Positions 47,881-56,508 of a stretch of DNA of 64,000 nt are shown in pieces. This DNA comes from Pseudomonadota bacterium (GTDB lineage Bacteria; Myxococcota_A; UBA796; GCA-2862545). The notes below the pieces were generated by a model. It was not told the DNA's origin. It worked only from the letters and a program-made list of their open reading frames with translations, and searched no databases. Within the stretch, counting starts at the first letter, position 1. Each line of letters starts with the position of its first letter. The translations under genes and the position numbers were made by a program. The stretch is taken from assembly GCA_947505245.1 (NCBI GenBank), contig CANNIZ010000007.1, forward strand, positions 83,672 through 147,671, in the 5' to 3' direction.

Positions 47881-48786
47881 CTAAAGGATCGTCTTCCCGA
47901 GCGCGCTCTGAATCAGCCACACCGCCAGCCGGCCCGTCTTGTTCGCCGTGTCCAACGTCGGGTTGAGCTCGACCATCTCCATGCCGAGCAGCTTTCCGCT
48001 CGCGGACGCCTGCTCACACAGGAGGTGCGACTCCCGCAGCGACAGCCCGCCAGGCACGGGCGTCCCGACGCCAGGGGCAACCTCGGGGTCCACGCCGTCG
48101 AGATCAAACGACAGGTGCGTGCCGACCGTCGCGTAGGACGTACGCGAGAACGCCTCGCGCACACACTCGGACGTGCTCCGCGAGTCGATCTCGCTCATCG
48201 TGTACACGCGGATGCCCGCCTCCTTCACGAGCGGGATCTCGGTGCTGTCCACGTCGCGCGCGCCGAAGATCACGACGTCGCGCGGGTCGAGCGCGGGCTC
48301 GCCGCCGAAGATGTCCAGCAGCGCGGGCGAACCGTACCCGAGCAGCGCGGCCAGCGGCATGCCGTGGATGTTCCCCGACGGCGACGTGTCGGGCGTGTTC
48401 ATGTCCGTGTGCGCGTCGACCCACAACACGCCCACGCGCTTGCCAGCCTTCCGATAGAACCTTGACATTCCGCCGATCGTGCCCACGGCCTGGGCGTGGT
48501 CGCCGCCGAGCACGAGCGGGAATCGCCCGTTTTCGAGTGCAAACTCCACACGGTCGGCGATGGTTGCGCAAACCTCGACGATCTCGTCGAGGAAGCGGGC
48601 CTGGGGATCTCCGGGCAGCAACGACTCCGCCGATCGCGGACGCACGGAGAACACGTCCACCACACGGTGACCGAGGTGTTGCAGGCAAGGGACGAGCCCG
48701 GCCACGTGCATCGCAGACGGGCCCATGTCCGTGCCGCGGCGCCCGGCGCCGAGATCGAGGTGCACATCCAAGATTGAAACGTCCAT
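47881..48786 (-). CDS. rocF: Arginase
   Basis: 301 residues from ATG 48786 (family-typical start MDVSILDVHLDLGAGRRG). Metal ligands are in GGDHAQAVGT, DAHTDMNT and SFDLDGVDP; TSPSGNIHGMPLA and GVGTPVPGGLSLRESH match arginases rather than agmatinases, and the end NKTGRLAVWLIQSALGKTIL is arginase-like. Hydrolyses arginine to ornithine and urea with two Mn. A GTG at 48822 in frame is not favoured. Confidence 0.93.
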   Translation of the reverse strand: MDVSILDVHLDLGAGRRGTDMGPSAMHVAGLVPCLQHLGHRVVDVFSVRPRSAESLLPGDPQARFLDEIVEVCATIADRVEFALENGRFPLVLGGDHAQAVGTIGGMSRFYRKAGKRVGVLWVDAHTDMNTPDTSPSGNIHGMPLAALLGYGSPALLDIFGGEPALDPRDVVIFGARDVDSTEIPLVKEAGIRVYTMSEIDSRSTSECVREAFSRTSYATVGTHLSFDLDGVDPEVAPGVGTPVPGGLSLRESHLLCEQASASGKLLGMEMVELNPTLDTANKTGRLAVWLIQSALGKTIL

Positions 48787-48886
48787 GTGCCGATCGTAGC
48801 CGCTTGGATCCCACCCGACCACGGGTGACGTTTCGGGACATCAGACTGGTCGGTCTGTGGGTCTATTTGGATCATGGGAGGTTCTC

Positions 48887-49534
48887 ATGGAACTCGCAAC
48901 AACCTCGACCTTCGACCAGGTGCGTGGACGGCTCCTCCCAAGCGTGGAGGCGCCCGACGACAGACCCGGGATCGAGCTGGTGGCTGGCCACCTCTCCGTA
49001 ACCCTCGTGCTCGACGGCGCCGGCGGGCCCCGCCACGTCGACAGCCGCGACCTCCGCTCCTGGAAGGTGACGTTCGAAGAAGCCTTCGCCGCGGCCATGG
49101 ACAACCTCCGCAAAAAGACGCTCGCGCGCGACTTCCACGCCGTGCGCACGGCGCCCGGGCTGTACGCCTGGGTGGGCGAAGACGGGCTCGCCCCCGCCCG
49201 CGCGCTGCTCGTCCGCGAGCTGCTCCGCCCCTGGCCCCTGGCCGGAGCGATCATCGCGATGCCGACGCCCGACCAGATGCTCGTGTTGTCCCTGGCGGAG
49301 ATGGAGGCCCTCGAAGCGCTCCCCACGCTGGTCGAGACGCGCACGATCGCCGCCGCCCTCGGCGCCCGGCCCGTGTCCGAGGAGCTGTTCTGGCACGACG
49401 GCACGACGCTGCACGTGCTCGGCGTGAACCACACCGACGAAGGCGTCGAGATCGAACCGCTGCCCGCCTTCGTGCGCGCGCTGAAGCGCCTGGCAGCGCT
49501 CGAGCTTTCAACCGGACCAACCGCCGAGGCGTGA
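48887..49534 (+). CDS. Unknown cytoplasmic protein, DUF1444-like layout
   Basis: 215 residues from ATG 48887 behind GGGAGG. No signal or membrane segment. A short N-terminal domain (VTLVLDGAGGPRHVDSRDL) leads to a longer alpha/beta part (LYAWVGEDGLAPARALLVRE, AMPTPDQMLVLSLAEMEA, ELFWHDGTTLHVL). The order resembles YtpQ/DUF1444 proteins but the match is weak and unproven. First of four closely spaced plus-strand genes. Confidence 0.7.
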   Translation: MELATTSTFDQVRGRLLPSVEAPDDRPGIELVAGHLSVTLVLDGAGGPRHVDSRDLRSWKVTFEEAFAAAMDNLRKKTLARDFHAVRTAPGLYAWVGEDGLAPARALLVRELLRPWPLAGAIIAMPTPDQMLVLSLAEMEALEALPTLVETRTIAAALGARPVSEELFWHDGTTLHVLGVNHTDEGVEIEPLPAFVRALKRLAALELSTGPTAEA

Positions 49535-49590
49535 TCGCCGCGGCTGACGCGCCTTCGCCGTCGCGTTAGGCGGCAAGGCAGGAGATCTGC

Positions 49591-50109
49591 ATGGGGGCCA
49601 TCGCCCAGCTCGTCCGCGGCCTGTCCGCGTTCATCCCGTACCCGGTGCTGATCGGGATCGTCGCGGTGCTCGTCGTCCTCGCGATCCCGAGCATGATCCG
49701 CGGCGCCCACACGCGCCAGATCCGAACCGGTGTCCGCGAGGTTGCGCGCGCGACCAGCCAGGAAAGCCGCGGAGCACGCGAGGAAGCTGCGATCGAGCTC
49801 ACGCGCGGCCAGCCGCACCTGCTGTTCGTGCTCGCCGACGAGTCGATCCGTTTGAACCAACGTCGCCTGGCGGAACGCGCCGTCGAAACCCTGGCCTCCA
49901 AGGGGACGATGCCCGACGAGGTCGCGCGGTTCAAGCGCGCCCTCGAACCCGAAAAACCCCACGCGGGGGCCGCATTGGACGCGCTCGTCGCCATCCGCGT
50001 GCTTCACCGCGAAGGGCTCACCACCCAGGCGCGCGCGCGGCTCGTGGAGGCGCGGGCCCGCTTCCCGGACGACGTCGATCTCGCCGAATTCGAGCGCACC
50101 CTCACGTGA
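49591..50109 (+). CDS. Small membrane protein with helical cytoplasmic domain
   Basis: 172 residues. One N-terminal membrane helix (about 10-35, YPVLIGIVAVLVVLAIPSM) and a helical, TPR-like Ala/Arg/Glu-rich remainder. Its end overlaps the next gene as GTGA. No known family. Confidence 0.7.
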   Translation: MGAIAQLVRGLSAFIPYPVLIGIVAVLVVLAIPSMIRGAHTRQIRTGVREVARATSQESRGAREEAAIELTRGQPHLLFVLADESIRLNQRRLAERAVETLASKGTMPDEVARFKRALEPEKPHAGAALDALVAIRVLHREGLTTQARARLVEARARFPDDVDLAEFERTLT

Positions 50110-50648
50110 TCCCGGACGTTTCCACGGTGTGGGACGAGATCCAGGCGGACCCGAAGGTCGAGTGCGCCACGGTGGACGCGCACCTGTGGTGCCGCGCCTA
50201 CGGGGCGACGGCCGCCGCGCTGGACGACGTCGGCACCATCATCGAGCACCGCGAAGACTACCCGCGCTGGTACCCGCACGTCGCGGAGGTGAAGAGCGTG
50301 GATGCGACGACGCACTACACGCGCATCGGCATGCCGTCGCCGTTCGCGGACCGCGACCAGGTGTTCGTCGCCAACCGATCCGACGAAGGAGACGCGCGCG
50401 TCTACCGCTGGCACGCCGTGAACAACGCCTCGGCGCCGGAGCTGCCTGGCGTGGTGCGCCTCGTGGACGCCGGCGGCGAGTGGCGCCTCGATCCACAGCC
50501 CGGCGGAGGAACGTCGTTGCGGTACGAGTGGTGCGCTGAGATGGGCGGCAGCTTTCCGTCCTGGGCACAGTCGCGGGCGGCGCTGCTGCACGCGTCCGAG
50601 ATGATCGACGGCACGCGAACGGCGGCCGAAGCGAGGGGGACCCCATGA
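50106..50648 (+). CDS. START/SRPBCC-fold lipid-binding-like protein
   Basis: 180 residues from GTG 50106, overlapping the previous stop. MIPDVSTVWDEIQADPKVEC, EHREDYPRWYPHVAEVKSVD, the PFADRDQVFVANR motif and GGEWRLDPQPGGGTSLRYEW follow the START-domain pattern of a hydrophobic-ligand-binding barrel. No signal peptide. The next gene overlaps by ATGA. Confidence 0.75.
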   Translation: MIPDVSTVWDEIQADPKVECATVDAHLWCRAYGATAAALDDVGTIIEHREDYPRWYPHVAEVKSVDATTHYTRIGMPSPFADRDQVFVANRSDEGDARVYRWHAVNNASAPELPGVVRLVDAGGEWRLDPQPGGGTSLRYEWCAEMGGSFPSWAQSRAALLHASEMIDGTRTAAEARGTP

Positions 50649-51076
50649 GACACGACCCGAAGAAGATGGCGGCGGCGGCGAAAGCCTGGAACGACGGTGC
50701 TTCGTGGCCGGAAATCGCGCGCAAGTTCGGCTTTGTGACGACCTCCGCCGGGATGATGGCCGTGCGCAACTACGCGAAGCGCAACGGGCTCACGCTGCGC
50801 TACGCCAACGGCAACGACGACCCCGAGCGCCGCGCGAAGAGCGCGAAGCTCCACGACCAGGGCTGGTCGCTGTTGGAGATCGCGATGGAGCTCGGGTGGT
50901 CCGACGGCGGGGCCGCGTTCCGTGGGATCGAGCGGCACAAGCGCGCCGAGGCGCTGGCTCGCTTCGCCAAGGCGGCCAGAAAAGCGGCGAAAGAAGCGAA
51001 GGAAGCCAACGCCGCAAAGAAGCCTGAGACGCCGAAGAAGCCTAAGAAGGCGTCGAAGTCCGGCGCCGCCGGCTGA
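50645..51076 (+). CDS. Double helix-turn-helix protein with histone H1-like tail
   Basis: 143 residues. Two related HTH-like repeats, WNDGASWPEIARKFGF (about 15-30) and HDQGWSLLEIAMELGW (about 70-85), each followed by a basic helix. From about residue 103 the tail consists of Lys, Ala and Pro (KAARKAAKEAKEANAAKK, PKKPKKASKS), like histone H1-type nucleoid proteins. Probably DNA-binding; target unknown. The 3' end overlaps the opposite MopE-repeat gene by 35 bp. Confidence 0.72.
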   Translation: MRHDPKKMAAAAKAWNDGASWPEIARKFGFVTTSAGMMAVRNYAKRNGLTLRYANGNDDPERRAKSAKLHDQGWSLLEIAMELGWSDGGAAFRGIERHKRAEALARFAKAARKAAKEAKEANAAKKPETPKKPKKASKSGAAG

Positions 51077-53672
51077 CGAGCAGCGTCAGCGCGCCGAGCC
51101 ACGAAGCGCCCATCCCGCCTCCGCAGCCACACGAGCCCGGAGCGTCACCCGTCTCGAACGGGTTTGACGTGTCGTCGGGGACGCAGCCCTCGTCGATGCG
51201 CTCGTCGCAGTTGTTGTCGACGCCGTCACAAACCTCCGGCCGGTCGGGGTTCGTCCAGCCGTCGTTGTCGTCGCAGTCGCCTGCTTCCTCGGTGATGCCG
51301 TCGCCGTCCAGGTCGACGAACCCCTCGTCGATCTCGCCGTCGCAGTCGTCGTCGACGCCGTCCTCGGACTCCACCGCCTGCGGTCCGATGCCCGGATCCG
51401 AGTCGTCGCAGTCGCCGCCTTCCTCGCTGAACCCGTCGCCGTCGTCGTCGGTCCGGTCCGTGCCCTCGTCCACGAGGCCGTCGCAGTCGTCGTCGCGGCC
51501 GTTCGTCGGGTCCTCGTCGGCGCCCGTGTACACGTACTCGTCGCCGTCGTCGCAGTCGCCGAACTGCTCGGGGAATCCGTCACCGTCGTCGTCGTACGCG
51601 GTGGTGCCCTCGTCGATCACGCCGTCGCAGTCGTCGTCTTTGCCGTTCGGGAGCTCGGTCGCGCCCGGGTGGACGTCGGCGTTGTTCTGGTCGCAGTCAC
51701 CGCCCGACGTGATCCAGCCGTCGCCGTCGGGATCGTAGCTCTCCCCGTCGATGTTGCCGTCGCAGTTGTCGTCGATGCCGTTGTTCACGATCTCGGCGGC
51801 GCCCGGTCGCACCAGGTTGTTCGCGTCGTCGCAGTCGCCGAACGCCTCTGTCACGCCGTCTTTGTCATCGTCGTAGCAGCTCGTTCCCTCGTCCTTCGTG
51901 CCGTCGCAGTCCTGGTCGCGACCGTCGCAGATCTCGAGCGCGGCAGGGTTCGTGTCCACCCGCTTGTCGTCACAGTCGCCGCCCGCCTCGGTGAAGCCGT
52001 CCCCGTCGTCGTCGAAGTGGATCGTGCCCTCGTCGACGAGGCCATCGCAGTCGTCGTCGATGCCGTTGTCGAGCTCCGGCACGCCGGGATGGATGGCGTA
52101 GATCGCGTCCGCGCAGTCCGTCCCTCCGGCGGTCCACGAGCCGAACGTGTCACCGTCGAGGTCGACCGGGTCGGTGCCGTCGCAGTTCTGGTCGATCCCG
52201 TCGTACGGAGTGTCCGTCGCGCCAGGATGAATCTTCGCGTCCGCGTCGTCGCAGTCGCCGGGGAACGCGGCCGCGCCGGCGGGACCGACGCATGCCTTGG
52301 TGAGCAGGACCGTGCCGTAGCTGTCCTTGTCGGCGTCCGTGTACCAGGACTTCGCGTCGGCCGAGTCGGGCGGGTCGATGATCGTGTCGCAGTTGTCGTC
52401 GAGGCCGTTGCACAGCTCGACGGCGGTGGGGTGGATGGCCTTGTTCGTGTCGTCGCAGTCGGTGCTGGTGGCGAGGTAGCCGGTGGGCTGCTTGCAGCTG
52501 ACGACGGAGGTCGCGCCGCCGTAGCCGTCTTTGTCGCCGTCTGCGTAGTAGGACTTGGTGGGGAGAAACTCGTCGATCAGCCCGTCGCAGTCGTTGTCCT
52601 TGAGGTCGCACAGCTCCGGGGCGCCGGGGTAGATCGTCGCGTCGGCGTCGTTGCAGTCGACGCCGGCGTTGTAGCCGTCGCCGTCTGTGTCCGGGGGCGG
52701 CGCGTTCGCTGCGGAAACGACGAGGTTGAAGATCCAGTACTTCTCGCCCGTGCTGAACGACGGCGTGAGCGTGCTGTCACCCTGGGCCGGACCTGACGCG
52801 ACCGAAAACCGATCGAGGTCAAATCGATCGTTGTTCACACCGTTAGTTCCCTGGTTGCTGACGGTGTTGAACACGTTCGACGACGGGTTGACGGCGTCGT
52901 AGAGACGCGGTGAAATGGTCCCGTTCGGCGCGCCCGTTACGCGAATCTCGTCACCCGTCGCAGTGGGGTTCGCACCACCGGCATGGTAGGCAAGTTCGAT
53001 GGACGGGGACGATTGCAGGTCAAAGCCCGAAATCACCGGAGCATACGGGTTTAGCGAACCGTTGCTGTAACTGGTGAACATGTATCGGATGCCGTCGAGC
53101 AACACGACACGACGCGGCGGCAATGATGCGTGACGGTAGATGACCACCAGCGAGACGTGGGCAAAGCGACCACCATACGTCGTGCCCAGCAGCTTGTGAC
53201 CGGACACCAGATAGCCACCGTTTGGCGTGGTGCCGACGAGCGACGTGACGTCTGCGCGGCACTCCCACACATCGTAGCTCGCGGCGCCGCCTCCATCGCT
53301 GCAGTTGCAGTTCGAAGCTGTGAACCCTACAGGCGTAGGCAACGAGCCGGGCGTGTCGATGGTGACGCTGGCGTCGGGAATCGCGTCCACACCAACCGTC
53401 GCCGGCACGCAAGAAGAGCCCTGCTGAAGCTGGGCCGCTGCGACGTACAGGTAGGCAGCATCGACGGTCGCGCCCGCCGGGACACCGGCGATCGAGAACG
53501 AACCGTTAATATCCGCATTGCCGCTGTACACGGGCGCGCCCGACGTGATGAAGTCGACCGCGCCAGCCCAGACGCCGCGCTCAACGAGTGCCCGGTCGTC
53601 CGTCGCCTGGGCGTGCGCGACCGACGGGTAGAGCGCCACCGCGAGTCCGATCACCGACGAGCCAGCGCGCAT
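51042..53672 (-). CDS. Surface protein with ten MopE-type repeats and MYXO-CTERM-like signal
   Basis: 876 residues. Signal peptide (IGLAVALYPSVAHA) is followed by a beta-rich head domain (about 25-310). Ten Asp-rich MopE-type repeats follow, each with DxDGDG, GDCDD and CDGxD(D/N)DCDGxxDE blocks, which probably bind calcium or copper. The C-terminus is SCGCGGG, a hydrophobic stretch and SRRRRT, a MYXO-CTERM-like sorting signal. Predicted to be anchored at the cell surface. Its last 35 bp overlap the H1-like gene. Confidence 0.85.
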   Translation of the reverse strand: MRAGSSVIGLAVALYPSVAHAQATDDRALVERGVWAGAVDFITSGAPVYSGNADINGSFSIAGVPAGATVDAAYLYVAAAQLQQGSSCVPATVGVDAIPDASVTIDTPGSLPTPVGFTASNCNCSDGGGAASYDVWECRADVTSLVGTTPNGGYLVSGHKLLGTTYGGRFAHVSLVVIYRHASLPPRRVVLLDGIRYMFTSYSNGSLNPYAPVISGFDLQSSPSIELAYHAGGANPTATGDEIRVTGAPNGTISPRLYDAVNPSSNVFNTVSNQGTNGVNNDRFDLDRFSVASGPAQGDSTLTPSFSTGEKYWIFNLVVSAANAPPPDTDGDGYNAGVDCNDADATIYPGAPELCDLKDNDCDGLIDEFLPTKSYYADGDKDGYGGATSVVSCKQPTGYLATSTDCDDTNKAIHPTAVELCNGLDDNCDTIIDPPDSADAKSWYTDADKDSYGTVLLTKACVGPAGAAAFPGDCDDADAKIHPGATDTPYDGIDQNCDGTDPVDLDGDTFGSWTAGGTDCADAIYAIHPGVPELDNGIDDDCDGLVDEGTIHFDDDGDGFTEAGGDCDDKRVDTNPAALEICDGRDQDCDGTKDEGTSCYDDDKDGVTEAFGDCDDANNLVRPGAAEIVNNGIDDNCDGNIDGESYDPDGDGWITSGGDCDQNNADVHPGATELPNGKDDDCDGVIDEGTTAYDDDGDGFPEQFGDCDDGDEYVYTGADEDPTNGRDDDCDGLVDEGTDRTDDDGDGFSEEGGDCDDSDPGIGPQAVESEDGVDDDCDGEIDEGFVDLDGDGITEEAGDCDDNDGWTNPDRPEVCDGVDNNCDERIDEGCVPDDTSNPFETGDAPGSCGCGGGMGASWLGALTLLVSRRRRTSTPS

Positions 53673-53721
53673 CCGTCACTCCGCTTACCAAGCATAGCCT
53701 GGAATGAAGTATCCTGCGGAC

Positions 53722-54387
53722 ATGCGCAAGATCCTCCCCATCGCGTTCCTTTCGGCCTGTCTGCCCGGCCTGCCGCCGCCCGGACACTACGCGGCGATGA
53801 ACCCCGCCCCGGTGTACGGCCGCCCCACGGCCGAGCTCACGCTGACGCCGCTGTCGCTGCCGCCGTTCTCGATCGCGGGCGCCTACACGGCCCCGCTGGT
53901 GGCGCAGCCGTTCCTGATGCCCGAAATCCAGGGCAGCTTCGCGTTCGCGGACAACAACGGCGGCTACGGCGCCGTGTCGCCCGCGCTGTGGTTCGTGACC
54001 CACCCCGGTGAGCTCGGCGGGCACTTCGGCCTGCGGCTCGGCGGAAGCCTTGGTTCGGGCGACCTCCTCGGGCTGTACCACTTCAACATGCCGTACGCAG
54101 GCCCCACGCTTCACGTGCAGTACGCGAGCCTCGGCGAAGACGGCGGCGCGTTCAGCACCACGTTCGGCGGTGAGATGCTCATCCCGATGTTCCCGGAGAA
54201 ACAGCAGTTCACCGATGCCGACGGCACGCTGGTGTTTCCGTTCGCGGCGCTGTGGATCGGCTGGGACATCCGCGGCGACGTGCCGCTCACCGACAAGCAG
54301 TTCCTCATCCTCGGCGCGGGCGTGGATGTTGCGCTTCCGCTCTACCTCTTCATCTCGCCGAACCTGACGGTGGGGCTGAGGTTCTGA
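53722..54387 (+). CDS. Outer-membrane protein, possibly lipidated
   Basis: 221 residues from ATG 53722, chosen because it gives MRKILPIAFLSAC (lipobox LSAC). The body is aromatic/Gly-rich beta strands (GGHFGLRLGGSLGSGDLLG, FPFAALWIGWDIRGD) with a terminal Phe (NLTVGLRF), typical of beta-barrel outer-membrane proteins, so Cys may instead belong to an ordinary signal peptide. An ATG at 53704 is also possible. The palindromic repeat copy B follows the stop. Confidence 0.75.
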   Translation: MRKILPIAFLSACLPGLPPPGHYAAMNPAPVYGRPTAELTLTPLSLPPFSIAGAYTAPLVAQPFLMPEIQGSFAFADNNGGYGAVSPALWFVTHPGELGGHFGLRLGGSLGSGDLLGLYHFNMPYAGPTLHVQYASLGEDGGAFSTTFGGEMLIPMFPEKQQFTDADGTLVFPFAALWIGWDIRGDVPLTDKQFLILGAGVDVALPLYLFISPNLTVGLRF

Positions 54388-54421
54388 CAGGCTACGACGG
54401 GGGAGGCGCCCCCCGGGGCGA

Positions 54422-54614
54422 CCCAGCCCCGTTGAGTTTCGCGAGATCGGGACCGAGCCCCGTCGAGTTTCGCTTTGGGCACGTCGATTGGCGTGTCGGC
54501 GGACGACTTTCGGAAGTTCGCGGCGTTCGCACGTCAGCCCGATCGCCTTTGAACGCGATTTACGAAAGTGGAGGGGGCTGGCTCCGCGAAACGCGAAATT
54601 CGGAGCCGCTGGCT
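54422..54614. repeat. Palindromic repeat cluster, copy B
   Basis: Left units at 54422-54444 and 54453-54475 (AGCCCCGTTGAGTTTCGCGA type) and inverted right units at 54562-54583 and 54592-54614 (GCGAAATTCGGAGCCGCTGG). The same family as copy A at 7167-7387, again between convergent genes. The right arm ends inside the TAG stop of the WD40-like gene (54613-54615). Centre of about 85 bp differs from copy A. Confidence 0.85.
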
Positions 54615-56451
54615 ACTTCTGGTCGGACGCGTCCATCACGCCGCCGGGGCCGAACGAGATCCACTCGCCCTCCGGAAGCGAGCGCAAGATCCTGCGTTCA
54701 ACGCCGTAAAGGTCGAACTCCTGGATCGCGCCGCCGCGACCCGGCTGCAGGATGTAGCCCGACTCGGGGTCCACCCAGCAGTACGGCAGCAGGTTCGGCA
54801 CCTCCGCGACGACCTCAGCGGTGTCGAGGTCGACGGTGATCACGGTGGCGGTGCCCTTGTCGGGCTCCTGGAACCGCACGGCCGCGTACTTGCCGCCGGT
54901 GATGCCCCACAACCGATCGACGGCGACCTGGAAGTCGAGCAGATCGCGGCCTTTCGCCGGGCGGCCTTCTGTGACGGACACCGAGAGATCGTACGTGGAG
55001 AGCACGCCCTCCTCGTCGAGCACGAGCATGTTGGGCCGCTTGTTCACGAACGAGAGCAGCTTGGCGGGCACCGAAGCGAGCGGCTCGGGCGCGGGGATCG
55101 CGTCTTTGCCCGTCGCGGGGTCGAGCACCTTCACGGCGCCCTTCGGCGTGGTGACGCCGAGCCACGTGCCGCCGCCCGACAGGGAGAACTGCTTCACCCA
55201 AGGCAATTCGAACACGTTGTTCTGCTTCAGGTCCCACCAGCGCAGCCCGCCGCGGTCGAGCATGCACGCCACGATCGTGCCGCCGACCTCCATCTTCGAC
55301 GTGTTCGCCGTCTCGGGGCCCGACGTGAACAGGAAGCGGCCGGTCTTGGCCTCGAACACCTGCATGCCCGTGCCGTCGTCGGGCAGGCCGAGGATGACGC
55401 GACCGTCGCGGTCGACCTTGCACTCGACGAAGTTCTTCTTCGCGTTGAACGGCCGCTTCATGCGGTTCAGCTCCCACACCGCGACGCGGTCGCCGTACAC
55501 GCCGATGCGAAAGTCGCCGTAGCCCGTGCAACAAACGATGTTCGGCAGCGAGGGCTTCTCGTCCTTGTAGTGCATTCGCGCGTCCGCGCCGCCGATCGCC
55601 ACGCCGCGCTCGTCCCACAGCAGCGCCTTCGTCGCGTCCGTGACGTTGTGCGACCACCCCTCACCCGGCTCGAGGCCTGGGACCGAGAACGTGTGAATGC
55701 TGCGCTGGCTCGCGACGGCGACGCGATCGCCCTCGGGTGACAGCGCGAGGTTGAGCGGCTGGCTGCCGCCCTTCGGCGAGAACGAGTTCACGATCTGCCC
55801 GTCCGGCAGGTTCAACACGTTGAGCCCCGACATGCCGAGCGTCACGAAGTGCTCGCCGTCCGGCAGGAACGCCGCGACGATCACCCCGCCAGGGACGGTG
55901 TCCTGCAGGTCGATCTGCTCCTGGCTGACCATGTCCAACAGCTTCGGCTGGCCGAGCGTGTCGACGACGAGGAGCCGTTCGCCGCGCGCGTCGAACTCGA
56001 CGCTCTCGCCCGCGAAGCCGTTCCAGTTCGCGACGCGCTCCCAGCGGGCGATGTTGAACACCCGCACGACGCCGTCGATCGACAGGCAAGCGACAGCCGT
56101 GCCTTGAGGGTTGAACGCGCACGCGCGCATCGCGCGATCCGGCCCGGAGCCGTCGTCCTTTGCGTCGTAGAACACACACTGACCGTCGTACGTCTTGTAC
56201 ACGGCGATCGTGCCGTTCTCGTCGCCGACGGCCACCATCGCGCCGCCTTTCGCGACGGCGACGCACCCGTACACGGCCGCGCCGACGCTGAACACGAACG
56301 CCGGCTGCTTCTGCCCGGGCTGCGTGATCGCCACCGTGCCGTACGCGTCCGCCGTGATCCGGGCGCCGGACGACGCGTCGAACGCGGCGGCCGTGACCGC
56401 GGACTGATGGGCGTCCGGGCAGTACATATCGACGAGCGTGCTTCCTTCCAT
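54613..56451 (-). CDS. WD40-like beta-propeller protein, cytoplasmic
   Basis: 612 residues from ATG 56451, chosen because AAGGAC lies 8 bases upstream and no signal peptide follows; longer starts run into the divergent GH57 gene. Many WD40/quinoprotein-type repeats: AHQSAVTAAAFDASSGARIT, AMRACAFNPQGTAVACLSID, LALSPEGDRVAVASQRSIHT. Probably two propellers used as a protein-interaction scaffold. No catalytic part seen. Divergent from the GH57 pair (57 bp). Confidence 0.78.
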   Translation of the reverse strand: MEGSTLVDMYCPDAHQSAVTAAAFDASSGARITADAYGTVAITQPGQKQPAFVFSVGAAVYGCVAVAKGGAMVAVGDENGTIAVYKTYDGQCVFYDAKDDGSGPDRAMRACAFNPQGTAVACLSIDGVVRVFNIARWERVANWNGFAGESVEFDARGERLLVVDTLGQPKLLDMVSQEQIDLQDTVPGGVIVAAFLPDGEHFVTLGMSGLNVLNLPDGQIVNSFSPKGGSQPLNLALSPEGDRVAVASQRSIHTFSVPGLEPGEGWSHNVTDATKALLWDERGVAIGGADARMHYKDEKPSLPNIVCCTGYGDFRIGVYGDRVAVWELNRMKRPFNAKKNFVECKVDRDGRVILGLPDDGTGMQVFEAKTGRFLFTSGPETANTSKMEVGGTIVACMLDRGGLRWWDLKQNNVFELPWVKQFSLSGGGTWLGVTTPKGAVKVLDPATGKDAIPAPEPLASVPAKLLSFVNKRPNMLVLDEEGVLSTYDLSVSVTEGRPAKGRDLLDFQVAVDRLWGITGGKYAAVRFQEPDKGTATVITVDLDTAEVVAEVPNLLPYCWVDPESGYILQPGRGGAIQEFDLYGVERRILRSLPEGEWISFGPGGVMDASDQK

Positions 56452-56508
56452 CAACGTGTCCTTGCGACCGCTAGGGCCGTGGGCGATTTGGGGGGTAGGA
56501 TACCAGCC

